Shown here piece by piece: positions 17,626 to 26,229 of a DNA stretch of 64,000 nucleotides. The position numbers and the translations under genes are program-made. This stretch comes from JAABVD01 sp965204545. Its GTDB lineage: Bacteria; Verrucomicrobiota; Verrucomicrobiia; Opitutales; UBA2995. A model generated the notes under the pieces. That model made no database searches and was not told where the DNA came from. It worked only from the letters and a program-made list of their open reading frames with translations. The stretch is from assembly GCA_965204545.1 (NCBI GenBank), contig CBDBFA010000003.1, positions 2,976,001 to 3,040,000 of the forward strand. The letters run 5' to 3'. Position 1 is the first letter of the stretch, and every line of letters begins with the position of its first letter.

Positions 17626-18234
17626 ATGAAGTACTTCTATACCTTCTTCGTCCTGGCCATTCTCGCCACCATCTCCATTTTCGGTTTCCGCGGGGAAAAA
17701 TCCGCCAAACCTCCCTTCATCATTTTCCCCGACATGGACAACCAGTCCAAATTCAAGCCCCAGGGTTCCAGTCCGTTTTTTGCCGATGGCCGCACCGACC
17801 GCCTCCCGGTGCCCGGGACAGTGGCCCGAGGTTTTCTTAAAGAGGACGACCACGCCTTCTTTGGCAAAGCGGGGGAGGAATGGGCTCGGGGTTTCCCCAT
17901 GGCCGTCGATCAGACGGTTCTCGATCGGGGACGGGAGCAATATGGAATCTATTGCACGGTTTGCCACGGGGGAACCGGGGATGGCAACGGCGTGACCAAA
18001 CCGCGCGGCATGTTGGTTACGCCGAGCTTCCACGACGACCGTTTGCGCGATATGGCCGAGGGAGAAATCTTTAATACCCTGACCAACGGCAAGGGGTTGA
18101 TGGGTTACTACCGGGACAAGATGTCGGCTCCCGACCGGTGGGCCGTAATTGCTTATATGCGGGTCCTGCAGCGGTCCCAGAACGGGACCATCGATGACGT
18201 GCCGCCCTCGGCCAGAAAGGAGTTGGGATTGTGA
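17626..18234 (+). CDS. actE: Alternative complex III subunit E, monohaem cytochrome c
   Basis: 202 aa with an N-terminal membrane or lipid anchor helix (3-20) and one haem c site CTVCH at 110-114; Met153 in GLMGYY or one nearby is a likely distal ligand. It is a class I type cytochrome domain and the exit haem of the complex. The ATG at 17626 is preceded by GGAG eight bases upstream, one of the few clear ribosome-binding sites here. The actF GTG overlaps its stop. Confidence 0.9.
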   Translation: MKYFYTFFVLAILATISIFGFRGEKSAKPPFIIFPDMDNQSKFKPQGSSPFFADGRTDRLPVPGTVARGFLKEDDHAFFGKAGEEWARGFPMAVDQTVLDRGREQYGIYCTVCHGGTGDGNGVTKPRGMLVTPSFHDDRLRDMAEGEIFNTLTNGKGLMGYYRDKMSAPDRWAVIAYMRVLQRSQNGTIDDVPPSARKELGL

Positions 18235-19487
18235 ACGGACAAGCCACGACCACGGGAGCCATGGTGGCTTCTCCGGGCAGGAAGGACTGGTCCAGGATCG
18301 CCCTGGCCGCTGGAATCCTTTTCCTGGCCCTGTCCTATTTGGGGATCTGGCTGGGCTTTGTTCAAGGCGATGCGCGCCCGGCCTACGGAGTGCTGATCAT
18401 GTTCAGTTTCTACCTCAGCATCGGGTTGGGAATGCTTCTGCTCATCATGCTTCACCACTTGTTCGGCGCTGGCTGGTCGGTTGTCCCGCGCCGTCAATTG
18501 GAGCACGGAATCACCATTTTTCCCTGGTTGGGCCTGATTTTTGTTCCCTTCCTCCTGATTTCCTACCTGACCGCAGTGGAGGATCAGGGATTTATCTGGA
18601 AGTGGTTCAACGAGAAGGCCGTGGCCGACGACGTTCTCTACCAGAAGAAGAAGTGGTGGCTGGGAGAAACCTTCTTCCTGATTCGCTATTTCATCTATTT
18701 TGGAGGTTGGATCCTGATTGCCTCCCGCTTGCGTCGGTTTTCCCTGCAACAGGATGAGGACGGTGATCCCAAATGGTCGCGCGCCGCCGCCAAGTGGTCC
18801 GCCTTCGGCATCATATTTACCGCCCTCACTCTGACGGGGGCATCCATCGACTGGATCAAGGCGCTCGAGTTCCATTGGTTCTCCACAATGTATGGGGTCT
18901 GGTTCTTCTCAGCCGCCATGCGGGCGGCCCTGGCCGTCACCGTATTGGCCTGTCTCTTCCAGGTTTACAGGAATGGCCCTTTGTCCGGTCTGTTCAAGAC
19001 GGGCCATCTCTACGACCTGGGCTGTATCCAGTTGGCCTTTACCGTGTTTTGGGCCTACATCTCCTTTTCCCAGTATTTCCTCATCTACAACGCCAATATC
19101 CCGGAAGAAACCTTCTGGTACGTCATGCGCGAACAGGGGGCTTGGTGGGGTGTGAGCATGGGGCTCATTTTCGGGCACTTCCTTTTCTCCTTTATTTTCC
19201 TGTTGTATTACCGGAACAAGGTCAAAGCGGGGCCGATGATCTTCATCTCCGTTTGGGTGCTTTTATGGCACTTGGCCGACCTCTACTTCAACATCCTCCC
19301 CTCCAAGCGATTGGACTACGATATGTACATTTCCTATCCGTTTTCCATTACCATTTGGGACGTTGCCGCGTTTCTCGGTATTGGAGCCATCTGCGCCTGG
19401 TCCTACATGCGCAGTTGGAAGGGATCGCAACTAATTCCGATACGGGATCCGCGCATCACCGAATCCCTGCAGCACCATGGCCGTTGA
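18231..19487 (+). CDS. actF: Alternative complex III subunit F, NrfD-like membrane protein
   Basis: 418 aa, about ten membrane helices, the second NrfD-like subunit of alternative complex III. The GTG start overlaps the actE stop (GTGA). Recognisable segments are LHHLFGAGWSVVPRRQLEHG, TLTGASIDWIKALEFHWFST and AYISFSQYFLIYNANIPEET. It is more divergent in its quinol region than ActC and is thought structural or proton-related. The next gene starts inside its last codons. Confidence 0.92.
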   Translation: MNGQATTTGAMVASPGRKDWSRIALAAGILFLALSYLGIWLGFVQGDARPAYGVLIMFSFYLSIGLGMLLLIMLHHLFGAGWSVVPRRQLEHGITIFPWLGLIFVPFLLISYLTAVEDQGFIWKWFNEKAVADDVLYQKKKWWLGETFFLIRYFIYFGGWILIASRLRRFSLQQDEDGDPKWSRAAAKWSAFGIIFTALTLTGASIDWIKALEFHWFSTMYGVWFFSAAMRAALAVTVLACLFQVYRNGPLSGLFKTGHLYDLGCIQLAFTVFWAYISFSQYFLIYNANIPEETFWYVMREQGAWWGVSMGLIFGHFLFSFIFLLYYRNKVKAGPMIFISVWVLLWHLADLYFNILPSKRLDYDMYISYPFSITIWDVAAFLGIGAICAWSYMRSWKGSQLIPIRDPRITESLQHHGR

Positions 19488-19770
19488 GAAATCCCTGACC
19501 GATCCGGGTAGGTCCGTCTTCCTGAAGAACACCTTGGCAGTGGTGGCCTGCCTGGCCGTTTTTGCCCTTATCCTTCCCCTGGCCCTACGCATGGGGAAAC
19601 CTCCTTCCTCAGCCGCGGATGGGGCCGAGGCTCTCCCCACGGCGGCGGAAATCCAGGCCAGGGACAGCGAAATTTTGCACTCCTACGGTTGGGTCGACCA
19701 GGAAAAGGGAGTGGTGCGCCTGCCCATCAGCCGCGCCAGCGAACTCTTTATCGATGAAATCAATCCATAG
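19477..19770 (+). CDS. Small single-helix membrane protein of the act operon
   Basis: 97 aa. One membrane helix (about 20-40) is followed by a periplasmic tail whose end, SYGWVDQEKGVVRLPISRA, matches a motif I recall from small proteins encoded beside cytochrome oxidase and SCO-type assembly genes (xxYGWVDxxxGVVRIPIDRAM). It overlaps actF by 11 bases, so it is translationally coupled. It may be an accessory or assembly subunit; no catalytic residues are seen. Function unassigned. Confidence 0.7.
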   Translation: MAVEKSLTDPGRSVFLKNTLAVVACLAVFALILPLALRMGKPPSSAADGAEALPTAAEIQARDSEILHSYGWVDQEKGVVRLPISRASELFIDEINP

Positions 19771-19779
19771 AAGTTATCC

Positions 19780-21255
19780 ATGACGGCTGCCGGTCCATCG
19801 CCCCACTCACCGCGGGACGCCGATCCCGCTTCCCGCCTCGGCGCCGAGATCGCGCAGGTCGACAAATCGGTGCGGTTGCCCTTCCTGGTTTTCATTCTGA
19901 GCGGTTGGATCTGGTTGCTGGCGGCATCCTTGTTTGGGTACCTCGCCTATTGGAAGGCGCACAATCCGGAGTTTTTGAATGCCCAGGCCTGGATTTCCTT
20001 TGGGCGCGTGACCCCGGCGTTCAACGCCATGCTGGTTTATGGATTTGCCTGTAACTTTGCCTTCGGCCTCGGTCTGTGGATTATCAGCCGCCTCGGTCGC
20101 GTTCCCGTCCGTTACCCCATCCTGCTCGTGGTGGCGGCCATTTTCTGGAACGGCGGGGTCGATATCGGGATTTTTGGAATCCTGCGGGGCGATTTGAATG
20201 TCTTCGATTATCTGGAGCTTCCAGGCTATGTGGCGCCGATTATCCTGTCCGGTTTGCTCCTGGTCTCGGCTTGGGTGATTTTGGCCTTTATCAACCGCCG
20301 AACCGATGCCGTCTATGCCTCCCAATGGTTCCTGGTGGCCGGTTTTCTGGCCTTTCCCTGGATCTTCCTGATAGCGGCGGCGATGCTTTTTGTATATCCC
20401 ATTACCGGGGTTACCCAGCCCCTGGTGGCCAATTGGTATGCCGGCGGCCTGCTCTGGTTGTGGTTCGGGTCCGTTGGAGCCGCCTTCCTCTATTACCTTA
20501 TTCCCAAATTGTCGGGGAAACCGATCATGGCCTACGACCTGGCCCGGTTCGGCTTCCTGGCTCTGGTTCTGGCCGGCGCCTGGACCGGGGCGGCCCGTTT
20601 GGCGGGAGGCCCGTTTCCGGCCTGGATTATTTCGGTTGGAATTTCCTCCAGTTTACTCCTGCTCGTGTTTTTTGTGGTTACCGGAATCAATTTTCTCGGT
20701 TCCATGAGCACGGACAAGGGTGCCCTGGCCAACAATAACGTCTTGCAGTTTGCCTTTGCCGGAGCGCTTTCCCTTCTGCTCTCGGGAGTAGCCTCGGCCT
20801 TGCTCCCCCTCAGGAGCATCAACGAGGTCGTTCAATTTACCATTGTCTGGGAGGCTCAGCATTTCCTCCTCCTCTACGGATTTTTCAGCATGGTGGCTTT
20901 CGCCGGGGTCTACTATGCCCTGCCCAGGATTCTTCAGCGCGACTGGCCCATGCCCTTCATGATAACGGCCCATTTCTACACTGCTGTGGTCGGGCTAATC
21001 CTGGTGGTCCTTCCCCTGGCCTTGGGAGGTTGGAATCAAGGCACGGCCATGAACGACCCCTCCATTCCCTTCGTGGAGGTCGTTAGAACTTCCACCGTCT
21101 GGTTGTTGGGAAGATCCCTTGGCTGGCTCTTTTTGATTTTCGGACACTTGGCCTTCAGCCTGAACCTGGTCCTATTTCTGGTGGAAAAATGCAGATCGGT
21201 TTGCTGCCCGGCGAAAGAATATTCCAGCGCAGCAGCGGAGGGGGTTGGATCATGA
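19780..21255 (+). CDS. cbb3-type oxidase subunit I homolog lacking all haem and copper ligands
   Basis: 491 aa, about 12 membrane helices, and alignable by eye with CcoN. ISFGRVTPAF corresponds to TSFGRLRPLH, ANWYAGGLLW to QWWYGHNAVG, WTGAARLAGG to WAGPHHLHYT, and VWEAQHFLLLYG to the GHVHSGALGW helix. At the six canonical ligand positions it has Phe81, Gly222, Ala272, Arg273, Gln360 and Phe362 instead of His. It cannot bind the haems or CuB in the known way, so it is unlikely to reduce oxygen. It lies ten bases after the act genes and overlaps a CcoO-like gene, so it may be a structural or quinone-site partner of alternative complex III. Annotation as an oxidase would mislead. Confidence 0.85.
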   Translation: MTAAGPSPHSPRDADPASRLGAEIAQVDKSVRLPFLVFILSGWIWLLAASLFGYLAYWKAHNPEFLNAQAWISFGRVTPAFNAMLVYGFACNFAFGLGLWIISRLGRVPVRYPILLVVAAIFWNGGVDIGIFGILRGDLNVFDYLELPGYVAPIILSGLLLVSAWVILAFINRRTDAVYASQWFLVAGFLAFPWIFLIAAAMLFVYPITGVTQPLVANWYAGGLLWLWFGSVGAAFLYYLIPKLSGKPIMAYDLARFGFLALVLAGAWTGAARLAGGPFPAWIISVGISSSLLLLVFFVVTGINFLGSMSTDKGALANNNVLQFAFAGALSLLLSGVASALLPLRSINEVVQFTIVWEAQHFLLLYGFFSMVAFAGVYYALPRILQRDWPMPFMITAHFYTAVVGLILVVLPLALGGWNQGTAMNDPSIPFVEVVRTSTVWLLGRSLGWLFLIFGHLAFSLNLVLFLVEKCRSVCCPAKEYSSAAAEGVGS

Positions 21256-21875
21256 AACAGTTTTTCTCCCTCTACCTCCTCGTGTTTGCCGGTGTGGCTA
21301 TTTCCTGGGTTTGCCTGCTCCTGATCGGTTCGGGCCAGCTTTCCGCCGGAAAGCTGGAAACCAGCCTGACCGTGGCTGGAGATGACGTCGTTTTGGAAGC
21401 GGACCTGGGATTGGCCGCGCGGGGAAAAGAGGTCTACCGCGAATTGGGGTGCGTGCAATGCCATACCCAACAGGTTCGCCGGCCGGGCTACGGAGGGGAT
21501 CTGGACCGTGGTTGGGGATCCCGTCAGACCGTGGCGCGCGACTATATCCTGCAGGATGTGGTGGCGCTGGGAACCCGCCGCATCGGTCCGGATCTGGCCG
21601 ATGTTGGATCCCGCCGCGATGCCGAATGGTTTTTCCAGCATTTGTACGATCCCACTTCCCTGGCCGATTGGTCGACCAGTCCTTCCTATGCCCATCTGTT
21701 CTACGATAAGGAAGTTACGGATGAAACCTCCCCCACCGCCTTGAAATTGGAGGGAAACGATGCTCCCGAACCGGGTTTTGAGCGCGTGCCCCATTTCGAT
21801 GCCATAGCCTTGGTGGCCTATCTGGAAAGCCTCAGGCTGGATTACGATCTCCCAGAATCCAAACGGGTAAAATGA
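21252..21875 (+). CDS. ccoO: CcoO/FixO-like monohaem cytochrome c subunit
   Basis: 207 aa. It has an N-terminal membrane helix (about 5-27) and one haem c site in LGCVQCHTQQVRRPGYGGDL (Cys67-His71), with QQVR as in CcoO, then GPDLADVGSRRDAEWFFQHLYDP and PHFDAIALVAYLESL. The ATG overlaps the stop of the subunit I homolog (ATGA). In a cbb3 oxidase CcoO passes electrons to CcoN; here its partner has no haem sites, so the electron acceptor is unclear. Confidence 0.85.
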   Translation: MKQFFSLYLLVFAGVAISWVCLLLIGSGQLSAGKLETSLTVAGDDVVLEADLGLAARGKEVYRELGCVQCHTQQVRRPGYGGDLDRGWGSRQTVARDYILQDVVALGTRRIGPDLADVGSRRDAEWFFQHLYDPTSLADWSTSPSYAHLFYDKEVTDETSPTALKLEGNDAPEPGFERVPHFDAIALVAYLESLRLDYDLPESKRVK

Positions 21876-22534
21876 TGAGCGACGACGTTCTCAACAGGGC
21901 CCAGGAAGACTTGATAGCGGACGCGGATCTGGCCTCTTTCAACCGTGGGAAGAGCCCGGGTCCGGCCCGGTTTGCCGTCTACTCGGCTTTGATAATCATC
22001 CCCATGATATCCCTTCTTTACCTTTGGAGGTTTTCGGGCGGTTTTGATTCGATGGAATATTGGGAAAGGAGCGAGATCGCGGAGCAGATCGCCGCCCTCG
22101 GGGGGAGCTTGGCAGTGGGTTCAGACCAATCCGAGGAAGTCGCATTCGACCCCAGGAGGGAGGGCATGAAAATCTATCAAGCCACCTGCATGGCTTGCCA
22201 CCAGGTCAATGGCCAGGGATTACCTGGCGCTTTTCCTCCCCTGGCCCAGTCCTCCTGGGTAGAAAAGAACCCCGCCATGCTGGCCCGCATCGTTCTGCAT
22301 GGTCTATATGGTCCTATCACCGTCAACGGCACGGAATTCAATAGCGTGATGGCCCCTTTGGGCGTCGTCTTGAGCGACGAGCAAATCGCCCTGGTTCTCA
22401 CCTATGTCCGTCAGGAGTGGGGTAATTCGGCCGGCGCCGTGGAGGCCGAGGTGGTAGCACAAGCCCGCAGCGAATCAGCCGGTCGAGCCGCCATGTGGAC
22501 GGTGGAGGAATTGGCCCCCTGGGATACGAATTGA
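21872..22534 (+). CDS. Membrane-anchored monohaem cytochrome c (CcoP-like position)
   Basis: 220 aa. An N-terminal cytoplasmic segment, one membrane helix (about 33-53), then a class I cytochrome c domain with CMACH at 106-110 and the late NSVMAPLG as probable distal Met. CcoP normally has two haems and GTP/FixP-like parts; only one is present. It overlaps ccoO (AAATGA; a second ATG follows at 21875) and ends the operon. It could shuttle electrons from alternative complex III to an oxidase encoded elsewhere. Confidence 0.85.
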   Translation: MMSDDVLNRAQEDLIADADLASFNRGKSPGPARFAVYSALIIIPMISLLYLWRFSGGFDSMEYWERSEIAEQIAALGGSLAVGSDQSEEVAFDPRREGMKIYQATCMACHQVNGQGLPGAFPPLAQSSWVEKNPAMLARIVLHGLYGPITVNGTEFNSVMAPLGVVLSDEQIALVLTYVRQEWGNSAGAVEAEVVAQARSESAGRAAMWTVEELAPWDTN

Positions 22535-22769
22535 TTCTGGATGCTGGATTCTGGATGCTGGATTCTGGATGTGACCTTCGCGCTTTTTGCGAGAGTCCAA
22601 TCCTCAGGGATTTTCGATCACGATCACGATCAAGATCACGATTCTAATAAATCTCAGCATCTCAGCATCTCAGCATCTCTTCTAATTCCCTCTCTCCCCC
22701 CCTCTTCCTCCTGCTCACGAAGCGATCCTGTTCCGGCAAAGCCGGATCAAGCGACCAAAGGAAGCGTTG
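22535..22769. repeat. Simple-repeat spacer between convergent genes
   Basis: Contains TTCTGGATGCTGGA units in tandem (22534-22572), a GATCACGATCACGATC tract (about 22615-22640), ATCTCAGC three or four times (about 22652-22680) and the module GCGATCCTGTTCCGGCAAAG (about 22720-22743), which recurs at 38837, 41390 and 44405. No gene or clear terminator. Confidence 0.6.
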
Positions 22770-23594
22770 TTAAATACCTTTGTGCCTTTTTCTCCCTCCC
22801 CCCATCTCAATAGACCGCGCTTTGGCCGCTTCTACGGCTGCGTGAATGAGGGGGCGAAACCTTCCCGTTGCCAGTTGTTCCAAACCGGCCTGGGTGGTGC
22901 CTCCCTTTGAGGTCACCTGATCGCGCAAGGCCTCGGGGGGCGCGGCCGATTCGGCGGCCAGGGAAGCAGCGCCATAGACGGTTTGCCTGGCCAATTTCAA
23001 TGCCATTTCCGCAGATAAGCCTTCTTTTACACCTGCCTCCTCCAGCGCGGCCATAAACTCGAAGGCGAAACCAACCCCGCTGGACGCCACGGCGGTGAAG
23101 ACGTCCATCAGCTTTTCTTCGATCTCGATGGTTTTCCCCAGAGGATTGAGAATGGACAGAAGGGTTTCGCGCGCGCCGGCTGGGATTTGCCCTGCCCCGC
23201 AATAGGCGGTGATGCCCTTTCCGATGCGCCCCGGCGTGTTGGGCATGGTTCGGATCAGCGCTCCGGCGCCGGGGCAGCAGGACCGCAGGGTTTGCAAGGA
23301 CTTGCCCGCAAGAAGCGATAACACCATCGCGCCTTCGATTTTCCCCAGTTCGGGCCGCATGTCATCCAATTGAAAGGGTTTGAAAGCCAATACGAGCGAA
23401 TCCGACTTATCGATCAATTCAGAACTGTTCTCCAGGGCCAGGACTCCGGTTTGACGGGCAAATACTCGGGCGGAGGTGCCCGATTTGCTGATACAGCAGA
23501 TTTGCTGCGGCGAATGACCTCCCCGGTCGATCAACCCGAGCATCATGGCCTTCCCCATGTTGCCGCAACCCCAGAACCCAATGGTCTCATGCAT
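22770..23594 (-). CDS. proC: Pyrroline-5-carboxylate reductase
   Basis: 274 aa, normal size. The last step of proline synthesis: NAD(P)H reduction of pyrroline-5-carboxylate. The N-terminal GFWGCGNMGKAM is the dinucleotide-binding loop. RTMPNTPGRIGKGITAYC and DQVTSKGGTTQAGLEQL (usually TSPGGTT) are the substrate-site motifs of the C-terminal dimer domain. The TAA stop falls within a repeat module (22719-22772), so the last residues may be replaced ones. It is two bases downstream of folD on the same strand. Confidence 0.93.
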   Translation of the reverse strand: MHETIGFWGCGNMGKAMMLGLIDRGGHSPQQICCISKSGTSARVFARQTGVLALENSSELIDKSDSLVLAFKPFQLDDMRPELGKIEGAMVLSLLAGKSLQTLRSCCPGAGALIRTMPNTPGRIGKGITAYCGAGQIPAGARETLLSILNPLGKTIEIEEKLMDVFTAVASSGVGFAFEFMAALEEAGVKEGLSAEMALKLARQTVYGAASLAAESAAPPEALRDQVTSKGGTTQAGLEQLATGRFRPLIHAAVEAAKARSIEMGGGRKRHKGI

Positions 23595-23596
23595 CG

Positions 23597-24481
23597 TCAG
23601 GATGCCTGGCCACGGGAACGGTTTTTGAAGGCTTTCAAGGTATTTTTCATCAGCATGGCCACCGTCATGGGACCTACTCCACCAGGTACCGGGGTGATGG
23701 CCGACACCACTTTGACGGCTTCCTCGAATTCCACGTCGCCTACCAGACGGTAGCCGCTTTTCCGGGAAAGGTCCCTTATCCGGTTAATGCCGACATCGAT
23801 AACCACTCCCCCCGGCTTCAACATGTCCCGGGTGACGAAATGCCCCCGTCCGATGGCCACTACCAGAATATCCGCCCGGCGCGTTATTGCTCCAATATCC
23901 CGGGTTCTGGAGTGACATACCGTTACAGTGGCGTTGCCGAATAAACCCTTGCCCAGCAACAAGAGCGAAACCGGCTTTCCCACAATCAGGCTTCGTCCCA
24001 GGATCACCACGTTTTTCCCCTCCGTCGGGATGCCGGAGCGCTTCAATAATTCGATGATCCCGGCGGGGGTGCAGGCTGCAAAACCGGTCGGATCCTCCTG
24101 GCAGAGTTTGCCGATGTTCACCGTGTGGAATCCGTCCACGTCCTTTTCCGGCCAAACCGAATTGAAGACGGCGCGCTCGTCCATGTGACCGGGCAAGGGA
24201 GCCTGCACGAGGATTCCATGAACCGAGGGTTCGGCGTTGAGGGATTCGATTTCGGCCAGCAGTTCGGCTTCGCTAATGGATGCGGGAAAAACCTTTTGCT
24301 CGCTGATGATACCGGTTTTGGCTGCGGCTCGTCCCTTGTTCCGCAGATAGGAAATGGATGCGGGATCATCCCCAACCCTGACGAAGGTCACGCAGGGCTT
24401 TTCCTCACCCAATCCGGCTACTTCCGCCGAAATTTCATCTAATATGTCAGAAGCGATTTTTTTACCGTCGATGCGTTTCAT
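23597..24481 (-). CDS. folD: Bifunctional methylenetetrahydrofolate dehydrogenase/cyclohydrolase
   Basis: 294 aa. It interconverts methylene-, methenyl- and formyl-tetrahydrofolate in one-carbon metabolism. The catalytic Tyr-x3-Lys is in SYLRNKGRAAAKTGI. GILVQAPLPGHMDE, KDVDGFHTVNIGKL, ILGRSLIVGKPVSLLLL (NADP site) and TPVPGGVGPMTVAMLMKNTL are family signatures. It is probably co-transcribed with proC downstream and the SH3-like gene six bases upstream. Confidence 0.95.
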   Translation of the reverse strand: MKRIDGKKIASDILDEISAEVAGLGEEKPCVTFVRVGDDPASISYLRNKGRAAAKTGIISEQKVFPASISEAELLAEIESLNAEPSVHGILVQAPLPGHMDERAVFNSVWPEKDVDGFHTVNIGKLCQEDPTGFAACTPAGIIELLKRSGIPTEGKNVVILGRSLIVGKPVSLLLLGKGLFGNATVTVCHSRTRDIGAITRRADILVVAIGRGHFVTRDMLKPGGVVIDVGINRIRDLSRKSGYRLVGDVEFEEAVKVVSAITPVPGGVGPMTVAMLMKNTLKAFKNRSRGQAS

Positions 24482-24487
24482 CGAGGT

Positions 24488-25339
24488 TTATTGGGCGACG
24501 ATCTGCCGCGCAACAATCAACATGTTCCTTCCATCTTCCAATTCGGAAAGGGGGCCCGAGAGAATGACTCTCCGGCCCTCGAGGGTTTCCAATGGACGAC
24601 TCAGTACGAGGTTTCCCGGATCGACAAAGGCGATTCGCCTATCGTTCAAATCGACGAGTTCCCAATCGTATTTCGGTCTGGCAAAAAAACCGGATTTGGG
24701 AATGCGGCTAAGAAGGCCTTCCAATTTTCGATCGAGATGTATCCCCGATGTGGTTCTTGGAGGAGTAAAATCCGCGGACCTTCGCGAGTCGGCGGCCTGC
24801 ACCCCGGCTAGGGAAGGGGGGTCCGGGTAGCGTTCACCGGTAACCTCGATCAGTGCCGGCACCTCCTCTTGGGTCGCTATTGGCTCGTTCTCCTGAACCT
24901 CTTCCGGCGCTTTCGCCTGGAAATAGACCGGTAAGGAAGCCGTGACCGAAATCTTGGCCCAATCGTTTTCCACCCCCAACACCTGGACTTCGTTGTGCGC
25001 TTGCAGGACGGTGAGGAAGGCGCTGTCTTTTTCCGGTTTAAAATAAACCAGGGCGCCGGGGATAACGGTCAATCCCTTGGTTAGTTCACCTTTTTCGACA
25101 TAGCCTTCAAAGGTATCTGCCAGTTCGAACATTTTCCAGATGAGGGGCTGATCGCTATCGTAAGCCATTGTCGTGGCAGACGCCAGCCGGGGATCATCTT
25201 CCGGCAGGATGTCAACCACGTACCCGGAGATATTGGGTTCGAGGTAAAGGGTTACGGTCTCTTGGGCTCTGAGACCGGGGATCATCACCAATAGCGAAGT
25301 CGGAAGGAGGGCTATTCTGAGGTTACATAATACGTTCAT
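24488..25339 (-). CDS. Secreted SH3-like domain protein, unknown function
   Basis: 283 aa with a signal peptide (1-25, ending GLRAQ). Residues about 85-140 (GLTVIPGALVYFKPEKDSAFLTVL...ENDWAKISVTASLPVYF) read as a bacterial SH3-type domain. A linker rich in Glu and Pro follows, then a C-terminal domain with YDWELVDLNDRRIAFVD and GRRVILSGPLSELEDGRNMLIV, which may be an OB-like fold. The ATG at 25339 is the start before the signal peptide. Proteins of this layout are usually envelope-associated; no enzyme motif is seen. Confidence 0.7.
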   Translation of the reverse strand: MNVLCNLRIALLPTSLLVMIPGLRAQETVTLYLEPNISGYVVDILPEDDPRLASATTMAYDSDQPLIWKMFELADTFEGYVEKGELTKGLTVIPGALVYFKPEKDSAFLTVLQAHNEVQVLGVENDWAKISVTASLPVYFQAKAPEEVQENEPIATQEEVPALIEVTGERYPDPPSLAGVQAADSRRSADFTPPRTTSGIHLDRKLEGLLSRIPKSGFFARPKYDWELVDLNDRRIAFVDPGNLVLSRPLETLEGRRVILSGPLSELEDGRNMLIVARQIVAQ

Positions 25340-25425
25340 GGCAGGTAACAATTGATTAAGATGGGGAATTGATTTGGCGGAAAGGCAAAGGGCCTTGATT
25401 CGGGCATCGATAAATATAGGGCATC

Positions 25426-26157
25426 TCAAGCCAACAACAACCTTTTTTCTCGGTCGTTCAGCTTTTTTACCGATCCGAGGGCAAGGCCTCTCAGCCTGTA
25501 TTTTCCAATCTGAAACCGTTCCAGGTCCAATACCCGAAACCCCAAGACTCGCAAAAGTCGCCTGATTTCCCGTTTTTTTCCGTGTTGGAGGCATATTTCC
25601 AGCTCGTGCCGTTTCTGAGGAATGGGCCGCGCCGATTCGGCTTTGACCCATTCCCCCCGGTCCCGGACTCCTCGGATCAACAGGGGGGTTTTCTCCGCCG
25701 GGAATGCCCGGTCGAGCGCTACCCGATAAAACTTCAGGACCTTTCGGGAAGGATGGGTCAGGGCATAGGTCAAGTCCCCGTCGTTGGTAATGATGAGCAG
25801 TCCCCGGCTCGCTTTGTCCAGACGGCCCGCGCAATGTAATCCGGGTTGGCCGCGGTCCCGGCCCGGCAATAACGCGAACACGGTCTTTTCGGCGTGGGGA
25901 TCGGCGTTTGTGCAGGTGTACCCCGGCGGTTTATTGATGGCAAAAGTGACCGTTGCTTTCGACGGAGGCCTGATGATTACCCCATCCACGGCAACCGAGT
26001 CGGTCCCCGAATCCACTTTACTACCCAGGATCGTCCGTTGCCCGTTAACCGTGACCCGGCCCGTCGAGATCAGGATTTCCGCTTTTCTGCGGGATGCCAC
26101 GCCCGCCCTGGCCAGAAACTTCTGCAGGCGTTCGCCTTCATGGTCCGGGGAAGTCAA
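25426..26157 (-). CDS. 23S rRNA/RNA pseudouridine synthase, RluB/RsuA family
   Basis: 243 aa from a TTG start (MTSPDHEGERLQKFLARAGV); upstream ATGs are out of frame. The N-terminal S4 RNA-binding domain (ERLQKFLARAGVASRRKAEILIS...VTVNG) is followed by the RsuA-type catalytic domain. The catalytic Asp is in AGRLDKASRGLLIITNDGDL and the C-terminal LQHGKKREIRRLLRVLG motif is present. It isomerises specific uridines in rRNA. The family members RluB, RluE, RluF and RsuA cannot be separated here. The divergent CysJ-like gene starts 72 bases away. Confidence 0.9.
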   Translation of the reverse strand: MTSPDHEGERLQKFLARAGVASRRKAEILISTGRVTVNGQRTILGSKVDSGTDSVAVDGVIIRPPSKATVTFAINKPPGYTCTNADPHAEKTVFALLPGRDRGQPGLHCAGRLDKASRGLLIITNDGDLTYALTHPSRKVLKFYRVALDRAFPAEKTPLLIRGVRDRGEWVKAESARPIPQKRHELEICLQHGKKREIRRLLRVLGFRVLDLERFQIGKYRLRGLALGSVKKLNDREKRLLLA

Positions 26158-26229
26158 AGTAACGGAAAGTCCAAATTGAAGGTTGTCATTGTAGGATGGG
26201 ATCTTGTGATATCTCTGATTCGTACTGTT

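Noticed and set aside
15633..21255. Long minus-strand frames opposite the act genes (up to about 410 codons)
   Set aside because: Mirror frames from GC-rich codon use; no recognisable domains and fully overlapped by certain genes.
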